Notes: a model not told the origin generated them from the letters alone. DNA of 29,847 nucleotides from CAYXPG01 sp964564845 (GCA_964564845.1 CAZMCN010000007.1:1-29847); one strand, 5' to 3'; positions 7,824-17,200 are shown, counted from the first letter of the stretch. Translations and numbers: made by a program.

Positions 7824-8290
7824 AAAATGATAATTTAAGCGCATCGCTGGAAGATTATCTTGAGGCCATCTTCAATGTTGCCGGTAAATCCGGAATTGCC
7901 CGCAGCAAGGATATTGCTAAATCTCTTAAAGTGGCTAAATCTTCAGTAACCGGAGCATTACAGCTACTGGCGAAAAAGGGCTTGGTCAATTATGAACCTT
8001 ATGGCTTTGTAACCCTTACCGGCTCAGGAGCGACCGAAGCTGCCAGAGTTGCCAGAAAACACAACGTCATCAAGTCATTTTTTGTCAATGTCCTCGGCGT
8101 TGATGCGGATACCGCCGGGCAGACCGCCTGCAAAGCCGAGCATATATTAGGAAGGGAAGTTACCGAAAGACTTTTGTGTTTCATTGAGTTTGCAACGCAA
8201 AACACCAAAGACGGCTATGACGTAGCAGGCGAGTTTGAGAAGTTTTATAAAAAAAGGGCAAAAAGTAACACCGACCGGGTAAATATATGA
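7811..8290 (+). CDS. DtxR-family iron-dependent regulator
   Basis: A 159-residue metalloregulator. The winged helix spans about 10-72 (SLEDYLEAIFNVAGKSGIARSKDIAKSL, then VAKSSVTGALQLLAKKGLV). Metal ligands typical of the family are seen at E14/E18, His84 and in TACKAEHIL (Cys107, Glu110, His111). Cys at that position matches DtxR (Cys102) rather than the Glu of MntR, which favours iron as corepressor. The protein lacks the SH3-like third domain of full-length DtxR. Its stop overlaps the feoA start (ATGA), so it is almost certainly the operon's own repressor. Confidence 0.9.
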   Translation: MAAVKNDNLSASLEDYLEAIFNVAGKSGIARSKDIAKSLKVAKSSVTGALQLLAKKGLVNYEPYGFVTLTGSGATEAARVARKHNVIKSFFVNVLGVDADTAGQTACKAEHILGREVTERLLCFIEFATQNTKDGYDVAGEFEKFYKKRAKSNTDRVNI

Positions 8291-8541
8291 GCAGCGAAAA
8301 TAAAAAAGGCGAACAGAAGCAATTAAGACCGTTATCAACGGTCAGGAACGGCGAAAAAGTAAAGCTGGTCAGAATAGACGCCGGACGGGGTCTCAACAGC
8401 CGACTTGCCTCGATGGGGCTTGTGCCGAATGTTGAAATAACCGTCATCAGCAACAGACAACGAGGCCCATTTATGCTCAGCATTAAGAATTCAAAAATGA
8501 TGCTCGGCAGAGGAATGGCCAACAAAATTATAGTGTTGTAA
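8287..8541 (+). CDS. feoA: FeoA-family ferrous iron transport protein
   Basis: An 84-residue protein made mostly of one SH3-like FeoA domain: KVKLVRIDAGRGLNSRLASMGLVPNVEITVI, then GPFMLSIKNSKMMLGRGMANKIIV, which is the family core. FeoA is a small cytosolic partner needed for Fe(II) uptake by FeoB. There is a short charged extension (about 17 residues) before the domain. It overlaps the regulator gene by four bases and is 68 bp upstream of feoB. Confidence 0.92.
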   Translation: MSSENKKGEQKQLRPLSTVRNGEKVKLVRIDAGRGLNSRLASMGLVPNVEITVISNRQRGPFMLSIKNSKMMLGRGMANKIIVL

Positions 8542-8609
8542 AAATCAATGGCTTGTTTTAAACAGGTCGTTGCTTCGAAACGAAACCTGCCGAGACAGTG
8601 GTTGTGACT

Positions 8610-10673
8610 ATGAAGAACATTACTGTAGCATTAGCCGGGAATCCCAACAGCGGCAAAACCAGCATATTCAATATGCTCACCGGTGCACATCAGCACGTGG
8701 GCAATTATCCCGGCGTAACGGTAGAAAAGAAGGAGGGGCTTCGCAGGTACGCCGGATATGAAATAAAATTCGTGGATTTGCCGGGGACATACAGCTTAAC
8801 AGCATATTCAATAGAAGAACTTCTGGCGAGAAATTTCATAATCGAGCAACAGCCGGACGTTGTAGTTGACATTGTCGATGCCTCAAATATCGAACGCAAT
8901 CTTTATTTAGCAACACAGTTGATTGAAATGAATGTGCCCTTGGTTTTGGCGTTCAATATGAGCGATATCGCAAAACAAAAAGGGTTGATTTTCGATACCG
9001 AGCAGCTATCCAGACTTCTGGAAGCGAAGATAGTCCCAACTGTCGGCAATAAAGGTAAAGGCAAAACCGAATTACTCAACGCCATTGTTGAAACGGCCGA
9101 GCGGGGCAAAATAGAACGCACACATAAAGTCAGTTATGGAGACGAAATCGAAGAGGAACTGGCGAAAATCGAGGCAATTGTCATTGATAAAAAGTGTCGT
9201 TTGCTTGAGAAATATGAATCCAGATGGCTGGCTCTAAAACTACTCGAACAGGACGAAGATATAACCTCGAATGTGGAACGTAAAGAGATTCTTGATGTGG
9301 TTGGCCCCTGCATTGAACATCTTCGAACTATATTTAGTGATGAGCCGGAAATCATAATAGCCGACAGAAGATACGGCTTTATATCCGGCGCCTGCAAGGA
9401 AACCATCAAAAGCACCGTTGAATTGCGTCACAGCATCAGTGATGCGGTAGATGCCGTAGTAACAAACCGCATACTCGGACTGCCTGTCTTTCTGGTACTG
9501 ATGTTTCTGGTTTTTATTCTGACATTCAAACTTGGTGAGTGGCCGATGGACTTGCTCGATACATTTTTCAACCAGCTCGGTAAAACGATAACCGGCTTTT
9601 GGCCGGCCGGCAGTGAAAACTGGCTGCAATCCCTTTTGGTTGACGGCGTAATCAGCGGTGTCGGTGGTGTGATTGTGTTTTTGCCGAATATCCTGCTGCT
9701 GTTTTTGGCGATAGCGTTTCTCGAAGATTCCGGCTATATGGCACGGGCGGCGTTCGTTATGGACAGCATAATGCACAAAATCGGGCTGCACGGCAAAAGC
9801 TTTATACCGATGCTTATTGGCTTTGGCTGTTCACTGCCGGCTATAATGGCAACGCGCATACTTGAGAACAGGCGTAACAGATTTACGACCATAATGGTAA
9901 TACCCCTGATGAGCTGCGGGGCGAGACTGACGATTTACGCTCTTATAATACCGGCTTTTTTCCCTCAGCAGTGGCGCGGGCCGGTGCTGTGGATTATTTA
10001 TCTGACTGGTATTATTTTAGCTGTGAGCTGCGCCAAGGTTCTGCGGCTGACGTTATTCAAGGGCGAAACCACACCGTTTGTTATGGAGCTGCCGCCTTAT
10101 CGTATGCCCACGCTGAAAGCCATTTGCATGCATACCTGGCAGAGGGGGTGGGTGTATCTGAAGAAGGCAGGCACAATAATTCTTGCCATATCGATTTTGC
10201 TCTGGGCAGCGACAAGCTATCCGAAACCGAGTGAAAAAGACCTTGCAGGCTTAAATGTACAGGAGGTCCGGCAGGCAGAACTTATACATTCGGTTGCGGG
10301 CAGGATTGGCAGAACGATTGAGCCGATTATACAGCCGCTTGGTTTCGACTGGAAAATAGGAACGGCACTTATCGGTGCAACGGCGGCAAAAGAAGTGTTC
10401 GTTTCACAATTAGCAATAGTTTATGCGGTCGGCAGCGCAGATGAAAAAAGCGAGACTTTGCGCCAGAAACTGCAGGCGAACTATTCGCCGTTGACCGGTT
10501 TTTGTGTTATGCTCTTTTGTTTGATTAGTCTGCCGTGTGTTGCCACGCTTGCAATGACAAAACAGGAGACAAATTCCTGGGGCTGGGCACTGTTTCAATT
10601 TGCAGGGCTGACTATATTAGCGTATATAATTACCTTTGGCGTCTATCAATTCGGCAGATTAATAGGGCTTTAA
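8610..10673 (+). CDS. feoB: Ferrous iron transporter FeoB
   Basis: About 687 residues, normal for FeoB. The N-terminal GTPase shows G1 AGNPNSGKTS (9-18), G3 DLPGTYSL and G4 NMSD. The FeoB-specific cytosolic helical part follows, then the membrane domain with two Gate segments, including LEDSGYMARAAFVMD and GFGCSLPAIMATR, which contains the conserved transport Cys region. It moves Fe(II) across the inner membrane. Family alignment supports ATG 8610 (MKNITVALAGNP); GTG 8604 and GTG 8598 are in frame, and GTG 8604 is better placed relative to the weak CCGAG. No clear terminator follows. Confidence 0.96.
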   Translation: MKNITVALAGNPNSGKTSIFNMLTGAHQHVGNYPGVTVEKKEGLRRYAGYEIKFVDLPGTYSLTAYSIEELLARNFIIEQQPDVVVDIVDASNIERNLYLATQLIEMNVPLVLAFNMSDIAKQKGLIFDTEQLSRLLEAKIVPTVGNKGKGKTELLNAIVETAERGKIERTHKVSYGDEIEEELAKIEAIVIDKKCRLLEKYESRWLALKLLEQDEDITSNVERKEILDVVGPCIEHLRTIFSDEPEIIIADRRYGFISGACKETIKSTVELRHSISDAVDAVVTNRILGLPVFLVLMFLVFILTFKLGEWPMDLLDTFFNQLGKTITGFWPAGSENWLQSLLVDGVISGVGGVIVFLPNILLLFLAIAFLEDSGYMARAAFVMDSIMHKIGLHGKSFIPMLIGFGCSLPAIMATRILENRRNRFTTIMVIPLMSCGARLTIYALIIPAFFPQQWRGPVLWIIYLTGIILAVSCAKVLRLTLFKGETTPFVMELPPYRMPTLKAICMHTWQRGWVYLKKAGTIILAISILLWAATSYPKPSEKDLAGLNVQEVRQAELIHSVAGRIGRTIEPIIQPLGFDWKIGTALIGATAAKEVFVSQLAIVYAVGSADEKSETLRQKLQANYSPLTGFCVMLFCLISLPCVATLAMTKQETNSWGWALFQFAGLTILAYIITFGVYQFGRLIGL

Positions 10674-10750
10674 AAAACAAAAAATTAGCCACCGAGGGGT
10701 CAGAGAAAAAGACCAAAGATGCAAGACCAAAGATACAAGAGGCGAGAAAT

Positions 10751-10771
10751 TTCGAATCATTTGCGCATGTA
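10751..10771 (+). repeat. 21-bp direct repeat, copy 1
   Basis: Consensus TTCGAAYCATTTGCGCAKGTA. It matches 11044-11064 at 19 of 21 positions, so the two copies bracket the purine-rich phased A-tract segment. Confidence 0.6.
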
Positions 10772-10920
10772 TATTAAGGCATAATTTTTAAGATTATTTT
10801 TTAAAATTTGGGAATTTTAGGGGGGCGAAATTTCAGCAATTTCGAGGGCAAATCTCTGCTGGTGGCTTAAAAGGAGAGATGAGGGGGTTAGGTTGTAACG
10901 ATTGGGTAGAATGGGTAAGA

Positions 10921-10998
10921 AAAAAAGTGAGAAAAAGTGCAAAAAGGTGGCAAAAATCGCAAGAAAGTGACTAAAAATGTGCCAAAATGTGCCAAAAG
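10921..10998 (+). other. Phased A-tracts (predicted curved DNA)
   Basis: Runs of four to six A begin near 10921, 10932, 10941, 10952, 10963, 10973, 10984 and 10994, about 10-11 bp apart and mostly separated by GTG- or GTGC-like spacers. In-phase A-tracts are known to bend DNA. The minus strand is open across it (10817-11134), but its translation is low-complexity Phe-rich sequence, as expected from A-tracts. Confidence 0.6.
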
Positions 10999-11043
10999 AG
11001 TACCGTTTTGTACCACTTTTTTTCGGCATACCTGCGCGTTTGA

Positions 11044-11064
11044 TTCGAACCATTTGCGCAGGTA
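11044..11064 (+). repeat. 21-bp direct repeat, copy 2
   Basis: Second copy of the 10751-10771 sequence with two mismatches. It ends the segment bracketing the phased A-tracts. Confidence 0.6.
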
Positions 11065-11085
11065 AGTAGAACTGCGGCTTTTTTG

Positions 11086-11138
11086 GACCACGTAGAACAC
11101 GAAGAAAAGAAGCCATAGAGGACACAGCGGACACGGAG
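11086..11138 (+). repeat. Nonamer-like GACACGGAG repeat
   Basis: Units GACCACGTA, GAACACGAA, then (after a short gap) GCCATAGAG, GACACAGCG and GACACGGAG follow each other in nine-base steps. Related text on the minus strand of 7660-7717 and at 10679-10705 suggests one repeat family. Confidence 0.5.
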
Positions 11139-11140
11139 AG

Positions 11141-11235
11141 AAATTAAAGGTTAAAAATTGTTTTTCTTTGTCTTATTTTGCGGTTAAAATGGTGCGGCAT
11201 TTTTAGTCGTTAGTCGTTTGTGAATAGTGGTTAGT
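11141..11235 (+). repeat. 95-bp dispersed element, copy A
   Basis: Starts AAATTAAAGGTTAAAAA and ends in heptamers TTAGTCG, TTAGTCG, TTTGTGA, ATAGTGG, TTAGTCG (from 11203). The reverse complement of 26871-26964 matches it with about six substitutions and one single-base gap, roughly 93 percent identity by eye. Both copies are intergenic. Confidence 0.9.
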
Positions 11236-11297
11236 CGGAAGGGGAACCGCTGCGCGAGACTGGTTTTATCGAACCACAGGTAAGCGGAAGCCATTTC

Positions 11298-11325
11298 ATT
11301 GATTATTGATTATGGATTATACATT
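11298..11325 (+). repeat. Tandem heptamers ATTGATT type
   Basis: Four consecutive seven-base units: ATTGATT, ATTGATT, ATGGATT, ATACATT. A related set (ATTGATA, ATTGATG, ATTTTGT) follows at 11388-11408. Their complements resemble the ATCAATC units at 26756-26776. Confidence 0.6.
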
Positions 11326-11489
11326 CTTCACAGTGCCTACTCCGCCGTAGCGGCTGCGAAGGCTGGAAGCACTGCTACGAAGTATGAATTGATAATTGAT
11401 GATTTTGTTGAGATTCTTCGTCCAGCACCAATTACACCCGGGGAAAAAAGTTCTTTTAATTGCCCGTCATTTCTGGTAAAAGCACCGCA

Positions 11490-12794
11490 ATGAATCTAAT
11501 TGCAGGTAAATCCCGGTTAAACGGCAGTGTTTCAATCCCAGCCTCCAAGTCCCATACTATTCGTGCGGTCGCAATCGCCTCATTAGCCGCCGGCCAAAGC
11601 GCCATCCGCAACCCTCTTTCTTCAAGCGACACACACGCAGCCGTTGATTGCTACCGTGCCCTTGGCGCCGAGATTGACACAACCGACCCCAAGCTCTGGA
11701 AGGTAAGCGGCACAGGCGGAAAAATCAAAGCACCGGAAAAAACTATCGACGTCGCAAACTCCGGCACCACCCTGCGTATTGCAATAGGCTCAGCGGCTCT
11801 GGCCCGGCCCGGCCAAACCATATCTTTCACCGGCGATGAGCAAATCCAGACCCGCCCTGTCGGCCCGTTAATGAACGCCCTGACCGGTTTGGGAGCAAAA
11901 TGCGTCAGCCTAAAAAACAACGGCAAAGCCCCACTTGAAATTACCGGCCGAATCAATGGCGGACAAACCTCCATCGCTGCTTCAACCAGCCAGTATCTCT
12001 CCAGCCTGCTCTTGTGTGCACCTCTGGCCGCCAGCGGTACCGAAATAGACGTTACACTGCTCAACGAGCCGGGCTATGTGCAGATGACGCTCGACTGGCT
12101 CGATAAACAGGGCATTGAATACGAAAATCAAAATTTCCGCAAATTCAAGATTAAGGGCAACCAAAGCTACAAATCTTTCGACTCTGCGATACCGGCCGAT
12201 TTTTCCAGCGCCACGTTTTTCCTTTGCGCCGCTGCAATGCTCGCAGACGAGGTTACCCTGCTCGGCCTGGATTTCTCCGACAGTCAGCCGGACAAGGCCG
12301 TCGTCGAATATCTAAAGGCAATGGGCGCCGACATCACTATCGCAGCGGACTCAATAACAATCAAGGCCGCTCCGCTGAAAGGACTCGAAATCGATATGAA
12401 CGCAACGCCCGATGCACTGCCTGCTATGGCCGTTACCGCCGCCTTCGCCGAAGGCACAACTCGCCTTGTAAACGTCCCCCAGGCACGCAGTAAGGAAACC
12501 GACCGAATTAAATGTATGGCCGAAGAGCTGGAAAAAATCGGCGTCGATATCGAAGAACTGCCCGACGGCCTTATTATACGTCGCTCGACTAATAATTTAC
12601 GAGTCACGGGTCACGGGCAACGGGTCACAAACCTCGACGGCAGAAGCGACCATCGAATCGTTATGGCTTTGTCGCTGGCAGGTTTGGCTATCGAAGGCCA
12701 AACTACCATCGACACCGCCGAGGCAATAAACGTTACTTTTCCCGACTATGTGGAACTGATGAAAAGTATCGGTGCAAATATGGAACTTAAATAA
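11490..12794 (+). CDS. aroA: 3-phosphoshikimate 1-carboxyvinyltransferase (EPSP synthase)
   Basis: A 434-residue enzyme that joins shikimate-3-phosphate and PEP to EPSP in the shikimate pathway. Family motifs are clear: PASKSHTIRA near the N-terminus (shikimate-3-phosphate binding), NSGTTLRI, GDEQIQTRPVGPL, TSQYLSSLL, and DGRSDHRIVMALSLAGL near the C-terminus. ATG at 11490 is chosen because homology begins there; an in-frame TTG 30 bases upstream adds non-homologous residues. Neither start has a strong ribosome-binding site. About 11 residues at 371-381, just before DGRSDHR, are encoded by a tandem heptamer repeat and look like an in-frame insertion. aroC follows after 29 bp, so the two form an operon. 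Confidence 0.95.
   Translation: MNLIAGKSRLNGSVSIPASKSHTIRAVAIASLAAGQSAIRNPLSSSDTHAAVDCYRALGAEIDTTDPKLWKVSGTGGKIKAPEKTIDVANSGTTLRIAIGSAALARPGQTISFTGDEQIQTRPVGPLMNALTGLGAKCVSLKNNGKAPLEITGRINGGQTSIAASTSQYLSSLLLCAPLAASGTEIDVTLLNEPGYVQMTLDWLDKQGIEYENQNFRKFKIKGNQSYKSFDSAIPADFSSATFFLCAAAMLADEVTLLGLDFSDSQPDKAVVEYLKAMGADITIAADSITIKAAPLKGLEIDMNATPDALPAMAVTAAFAEGTTRLVNVPQARSKETDRIKCMAEELEKIGVDIEELPDGLIIRRSTNNLRVTGHGQRVTNLDGRSDHRIVMALSLAGLAIEGQTTIDTAEAINVTFPDYVELMKSIGANMELK
12603..12630 (+). repeat. Tandem heptamers inside aroA
   Basis: Units GTCACGG, GTCACGG, GCAACGG, GTCACAA, in frame within aroA, translating to residues around RVTGHGQRVTN immediately before the conserved DGRSDHR motif. The rest of the gene shows no such periodicity. 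Confidence 0.75.
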
Positions 12795-12823
12795 GGAGTA
12801 GACTTTTAACATAGGAGAAAAAA

Positions 12824-14146
12824 ATGATTGGCTGTCACATAGGACGCATATTTCAGGTAACCGTTGCCGGCGGCTCTTACCAGGAGGGCCTAACGTCGGT
12901 CATACACGGTGCTCCGCCCGGAATGTTACTGACCGAGCAGGAAATTTACGGCGATTTACTATTACGAAAGCCCGGCGCAGATGAATTGAGCAGTCCGCGA
13001 AAAGAGCCGGACCTGCCGATTATCTACAGCGGCTTAAACGCCGCCGACACCATCGAGAATGCCGGCAACAAAAACCACACCAACGGAACACCAATCTCGA
13101 TTCTCATCCCCAACCTCGACCGCCATTTCATTCACATAAAGCAGTACCAGGACACCAACCGCACCCCGCGCCCGGGCCATGCTTCCTATGCTTCGTTCAT
13201 AAAATACGGCCCGGACGACGACTCAATCGGTGCCGGTATCTTCAGCGGACGTTACACCTCCACCATCGTCGCCGCTGGCTATATAGCAAAAAAAATCCTC
13301 AAAAAATGCGGCATTGATGTCTTCTCTTACGTCAAAGAGCTCGCCTCGGTTCGATGTCCAGACGTCCCTTATGGCAAAGCGCTAAAATCCACCACCGAGT
13401 ACAGAAAAATGCGGCGGGACCTCGACCCCTTCTACCAGGAAATTTACGAAAAAGGCCGAATCAATATGGATATGAGGTTCCTGGAAAAGACAAGAGTTTT
13501 AGCCGAAATTGAAAAAGAAATCGATGCCATTCGGGACAAGGCCCCCAAAGCCACTGCCGACCAGGTTCGGGAAAAATACGGCGTCCACCCGATACTAAAC
13601 TGCCCCGACATCGAAGCCGCACAGGAAATGGTTGACGCATCGAACAAAATCAGCAAAACAGGCGATTCCTGCGGCGGTGTTGTTGAAGTGGTCGTAACCG
13701 GAGTGCCAATAGGTCTTGGAGAGCCGGTCTTTTATAAACTCGACGCCGAGTTAGGCAAAATGCTCGGCATCGGCGCCGTCAAAGCGGTCGAAATCGGCGC
13801 CGGCTTTGCCGTTAAGGATATGACCGGCTTCGAAAACAATGACCAGATGCGCTGCGAAAACGGCAGGGTTATTTTTGAGTCGAACAACGCCGGCGGCATT
13901 ACCGGCGGCCTCACCACCGGCGAACCTGTCATTGCAAGAGTTACAGTCAAGCCGACACCAACAATTGACAAACCGCAGAAAACCATCGACAAATACACTC
14001 TTGAGAACAAGCAGTTGGCCGCCATCACAAGACGGGACGCCACCATCGTCGGAAGGATATGGCCCGTTGCAGAAAACTACACCGCAATAGTAATACTCGA
14101 CCATTTGCTCGCACATCACGGCTACCAAACACTGAGGAAAACCTGA
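12824..14146 (+). CDS. aroC: Divergent chorismate synthase homologue
   Basis: A 440-residue homologue of chorismate synthase, which converts EPSP to chorismate with reduced FMN. Conserved parts are PPGM..TEQEI near 31-41, RKEPD (59-63), RPGHASY (116-122), VTGVPIGLGEPVF (291-303), SNNAGGITGG (353-362) and VILDHLLAHHG. Compared with E. coli AroC several signatures are altered: GESHG is GGSYQ (16-20), so the first catalytic His is Tyr19; GGGRSSARE is GAGIFSGRY (136-144); SNHAGG is SNNAGG; RHDPC is RRDAT. A segment of about 80 residues (183-262) is much longer than in E. coli. Operon position after aroA argues for the usual reaction; the changes argue for a distinct subfamily. AGGAG precedes the ATG. 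Confidence 0.85.
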   Translation: MIGCHIGRIFQVTVAGGSYQEGLTSVIHGAPPGMLLTEQEIYGDLLLRKPGADELSSPRKEPDLPIIYSGLNAADTIENAGNKNHTNGTPISILIPNLDRHFIHIKQYQDTNRTPRPGHASYASFIKYGPDDDSIGAGIFSGRYTSTIVAAGYIAKKILKKCGIDVFSYVKELASVRCPDVPYGKALKSTTEYRKMRRDLDPFYQEIYEKGRINMDMRFLEKTRVLAEIEKEIDAIRDKAPKATADQVREKYGVHPILNCPDIEAAQEMVDASNKISKTGDSCGGVVEVVVTGVPIGLGEPVFYKLDAELGKMLGIGAVKAVEIGAGFAVKDMTGFENNDQMRCENGRVIFESNNAGGITGGLTTGEPVIARVTVKPTPTIDKPQKTIDKYTLENKQLAAITRRDATIVGRIWPVAENYTAIVILDHLLAHHGYQTLRKT

Positions 14147-14190
14147 TATTCACATAAAAACTTAAGAGCTGATTCGGCACAAACAAAAAA

Positions 14191-14218
14191 GCCCCGGCTA
14201 AAACCGGGGCTTTTTTTT
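14191..14218. terminator. Strong intrinsic terminator, probably bidirectional
   Basis: Perfect seven-base stem GCCCCGG/CCGGGGC with loop CTAAAA, followed by eight T on the plus strand and preceded by six A, which give the T-run on the minus strand. It lies between the aroC stop and the convergent stop of the giant beta-helix gene, so it can end both transcripts. Confidence 0.95.
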
Positions 14219-14261
14219 CAGTATCAAAAACACAACCACAAACACCTTAAAGAACCGCCGG

Positions 14262-17200
14262 CTACCTCGGCATAAAGAAGCCCGACCACGGTGTCTCACG
14301 GAAGGGGTCGCGTGCTTTGACCCGCCAGTAATAATCAACCGGGTAATGGGAAACGTCAACCTGATATACATTGGACGTTTGCCAGCCGCTGTTGAAACCG
14401 GTGTTAGTGTAGCACTGGAAGAAGTATTCTACCTCGCAGCCGCCGGCATCCTCGGCTATGGATGACTCTAAATGATGGAAATATACGTCGTTTATATCAT
14501 CATAACTCATATAACTTAAATTGGGGTCGATATATGGATTAGGCGCCGGCGCAAGACCATCATCATAGCACTCATTCGGCTCATTCGGCTCGACTCCCTC
14601 CGGGAAAGTCACTATACCCGCCGCGATTGACCAGCCGGTCTCATTCCAATAGATCGATTTATCACGCACTTTGACCCTGTAAATGTAGAGAGTATTCGGG
14701 TCAAGTCCTGTATCCGTATAAACCCTGCCGTCCTGCCAGCCGCTGTCGTTCCCGCCGCCGGTAGTCTCTTCGAAGAAGTACTGAACACCGCTTGAGTCGG
14801 TGGCGGTAACTGACTCCATATAAACTGAACTTGATGAAATCGCCTCCGGCCAGACCAGCCAGCTCATCGGGTCAGGCCAAGGCGGTGTGATGTCTACAAC
14901 GTCGCCGGCAACAGCATAACCTATGTGCGACCATTCTGTCTCGTTCTGACCGGGCGATGTGTCACGGGCCTTTACCTTAAAGCCATATTCATTATTGGTT
15001 GTCAGTCCACTTCTAACATAGCTCGGAGAATCCTGCCAGCCGCTGTCGAGACTGCTGTTTGTTACGCATTCAAAGTAATATTCAACCGTCCCGCCGGAAT
15101 TGTCCGCGGCCTCTGTCGCTGTCATCTCTATCACTTTTGCTGCCGTCGAGTGAGGCGGAAATCGCCACGTGCTCGGGTCAGGCACCGGAGCTTCTACATC
15201 ACCTGTACCGTAAAGTGCAGCCAGAATCGCCTGGTCTATAAAGTTCACAATCCCATCCTGGTTAAGGTCGCTGCCCTCGCACCAGTCGGGGAAGCCGCAC
15301 TCACTCAGCCAGTAAGATATAAGAATAATCAAATCATCATCGTTAATTTCGCCGTCATAATTAATATCACCATCTGAAAACTTTCCGCTCTTGTAATAAT
15401 GAAAACCAATATCGATATCCCAGACATCATCGCCGTTGTCTGTCCTCGTAGTATAGCGATATCGACCAAGAACAAGCGAATTCGCCTCACCGTCTCCCCT
15501 ATCAATACACGGACTGTCAGTGCCCTGGCTGGCGTCAATGTGGCTTAGATAATAGTTTCCAAAATAACCACTTGTAAAGTCAGGCTCGGATGCACTGGTG
15601 CCGGACAGGTTGCCCGCACCCCACACCAATGAGCAGGTCTGGTCAACCCAGGTATCGCCGCCCGTAGCAGGGGCTGCAACATAGGCGCCTCCGCCCTGAA
15701 CATCACTGAAGAAAACGTTGACTACCGAGGGGGCCGGGTCAAATTCAAATCCGGTCCCGACGGCAATTTGGCGGCCGTTGTATGCTATGTTACCCCAGAG
15801 TATGCTGTTAATAATGGTAGTATTACTGTCATAAGAGCAGTACAATCCGCCGCCATAGTAACTGGAGAAGCCGTCACCTGTAACCACATTGTTGGCTATC
15901 GTACAGTTGAAAAGCATCGGCCAGGCAAAAATATTGGCCGAAACTCCGCCGCCGTCTCTGGCAGACATATTATGTGAAATCAGACAGTTACTGAGCAAAG
16001 GCCCGCTTTCACCGCCGATATATACACCTCCGCCCGAAGCCTCCGACTCATTGTAGCTGATGTCGCAGTCAAAAACGCCGACATTTGCATCCCACAAATA
16101 AAGTCCGCCGCCCTGCCCATATACCAACCCAATATCATTAGCATCTATTGCTGCTCGATTGTTGGTTATCCGGCAGCCGATAATAATTCCCTCACCTTGA
16201 TGGGCGGCCAACGCGCCGCCGTGATATGCGGTATTAGACAAAAAGTCGCAGTCGGTGAGCACTACATTAGCGTCTGCAAACTTTACCCCTCCGCCGACAG
16301 ATGCGGCATTTTGACTAAAGTTACAGTCGGTGATTAGCACCTTAGCGGTATTTTCCGCACATATACCTCCGCCATGCCCAATGTATGATTCCTGCCGATA
16401 CCTTGTTCCGCTGTTCGGGTCGTTCGGGTCAACGAACTGGACTTGCGATGCAATGTTATCTGTCAATGTACAACCGGTAAAAGTTACTGTAGAGTCCGCC
16501 GCACAATAGATGCCGGCCCCAAAGGTTGGCAGCTCATAAGAAACACCCGGTTCGAACCTGTGACCGGCCTGAAGGCCGCCTATGCCGCTCATACCGCCAT
16601 AAGTACGGTTGCCGCTGATTACACAGTTTGTAAAGGTTACATTGCTGCCTTCCTGACAGAACACTGCGCCTCCGTATGCAGAATACCATCGATAGTCCCG
16701 AATGTAACCGGCCGGCGGTATGCTCGGCTCCCAGGTATTCGGGTCATAAGGGTCAAAGAAAGAATAGTAGAGCAGATAGCCCCCTTGGCCGTCAGCCCGA
16801 AAAACTGTGTACAGGTCATCATTCACAAATGTCGCTACCAGACTATCAGGGTCATAGTAATACCACTCGGCTCTGCTCCAGTTTCCCCCATAGTTTGCGG
16901 AGCCGCCGTCTGTATCATAATCACCGCCGTTGCCGCCGTTGCCGCCGCGGGCCACATTATCAAGAATCCGGCAGTTTATAAACGTCGGGCTGCTGAGGAA
17001 GTCGCAGTATATTGCGCCACCGAACGCACCACCGCCCCAGCCGCCCCGGCCGGCATTCTCATCATTGGTAGCATCGACGCCGTCACCGGCATCGCCGCCT
17101 CGAATATCGCTGTCTCTAATTATACAGTTTTTGATGGTAGGACTTGCATAAGCTTGAATGAAAATCGCGCCTCCGGCCGGGAAGCCGCCGTCTTCTCCGT

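Larger units (their letters stand above)
10674..11489. other. Gene-free region rich in repeats
   Basis: No convincing gene in about 0.8 kb. It holds a copy of the AAAAAATTAGCC..GAGG repeat (10679-10705), a 21-bp direct repeat pair, phased A-tracts, nonamer-like units, one copy of a 94-95 bp dispersed element, heptamer stretches, an inverted repeat CAGTGC (11331-11336)/GCACTG (11369-11374), and a remnant TGAGATTCTTCG (11409-11420) of the repeat seen inside tsaB. A promoter for aroA is not obvious. Confidence 0.7.

Noticed and set aside
10817..11134. 105-codon minus-strand frame, Phe-rich
   Set aside because: The low-complexity aromatic sequence follows directly from phased A-tracts; it has no ribosome-binding site and runs through recognised repeat units.
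11299..11493. 64-codon plus-strand frame before aroA
   Set aside because: It is composed of heptamer repeats, an inverted repeat and a remnant of a dispersed repeat; no protein family was recognised.
12601..12632. Heptamer and other tandem repeats as a CRISPR array
   Set aside because: Units are seven bases with no unique spacers, and no cas genes are present.
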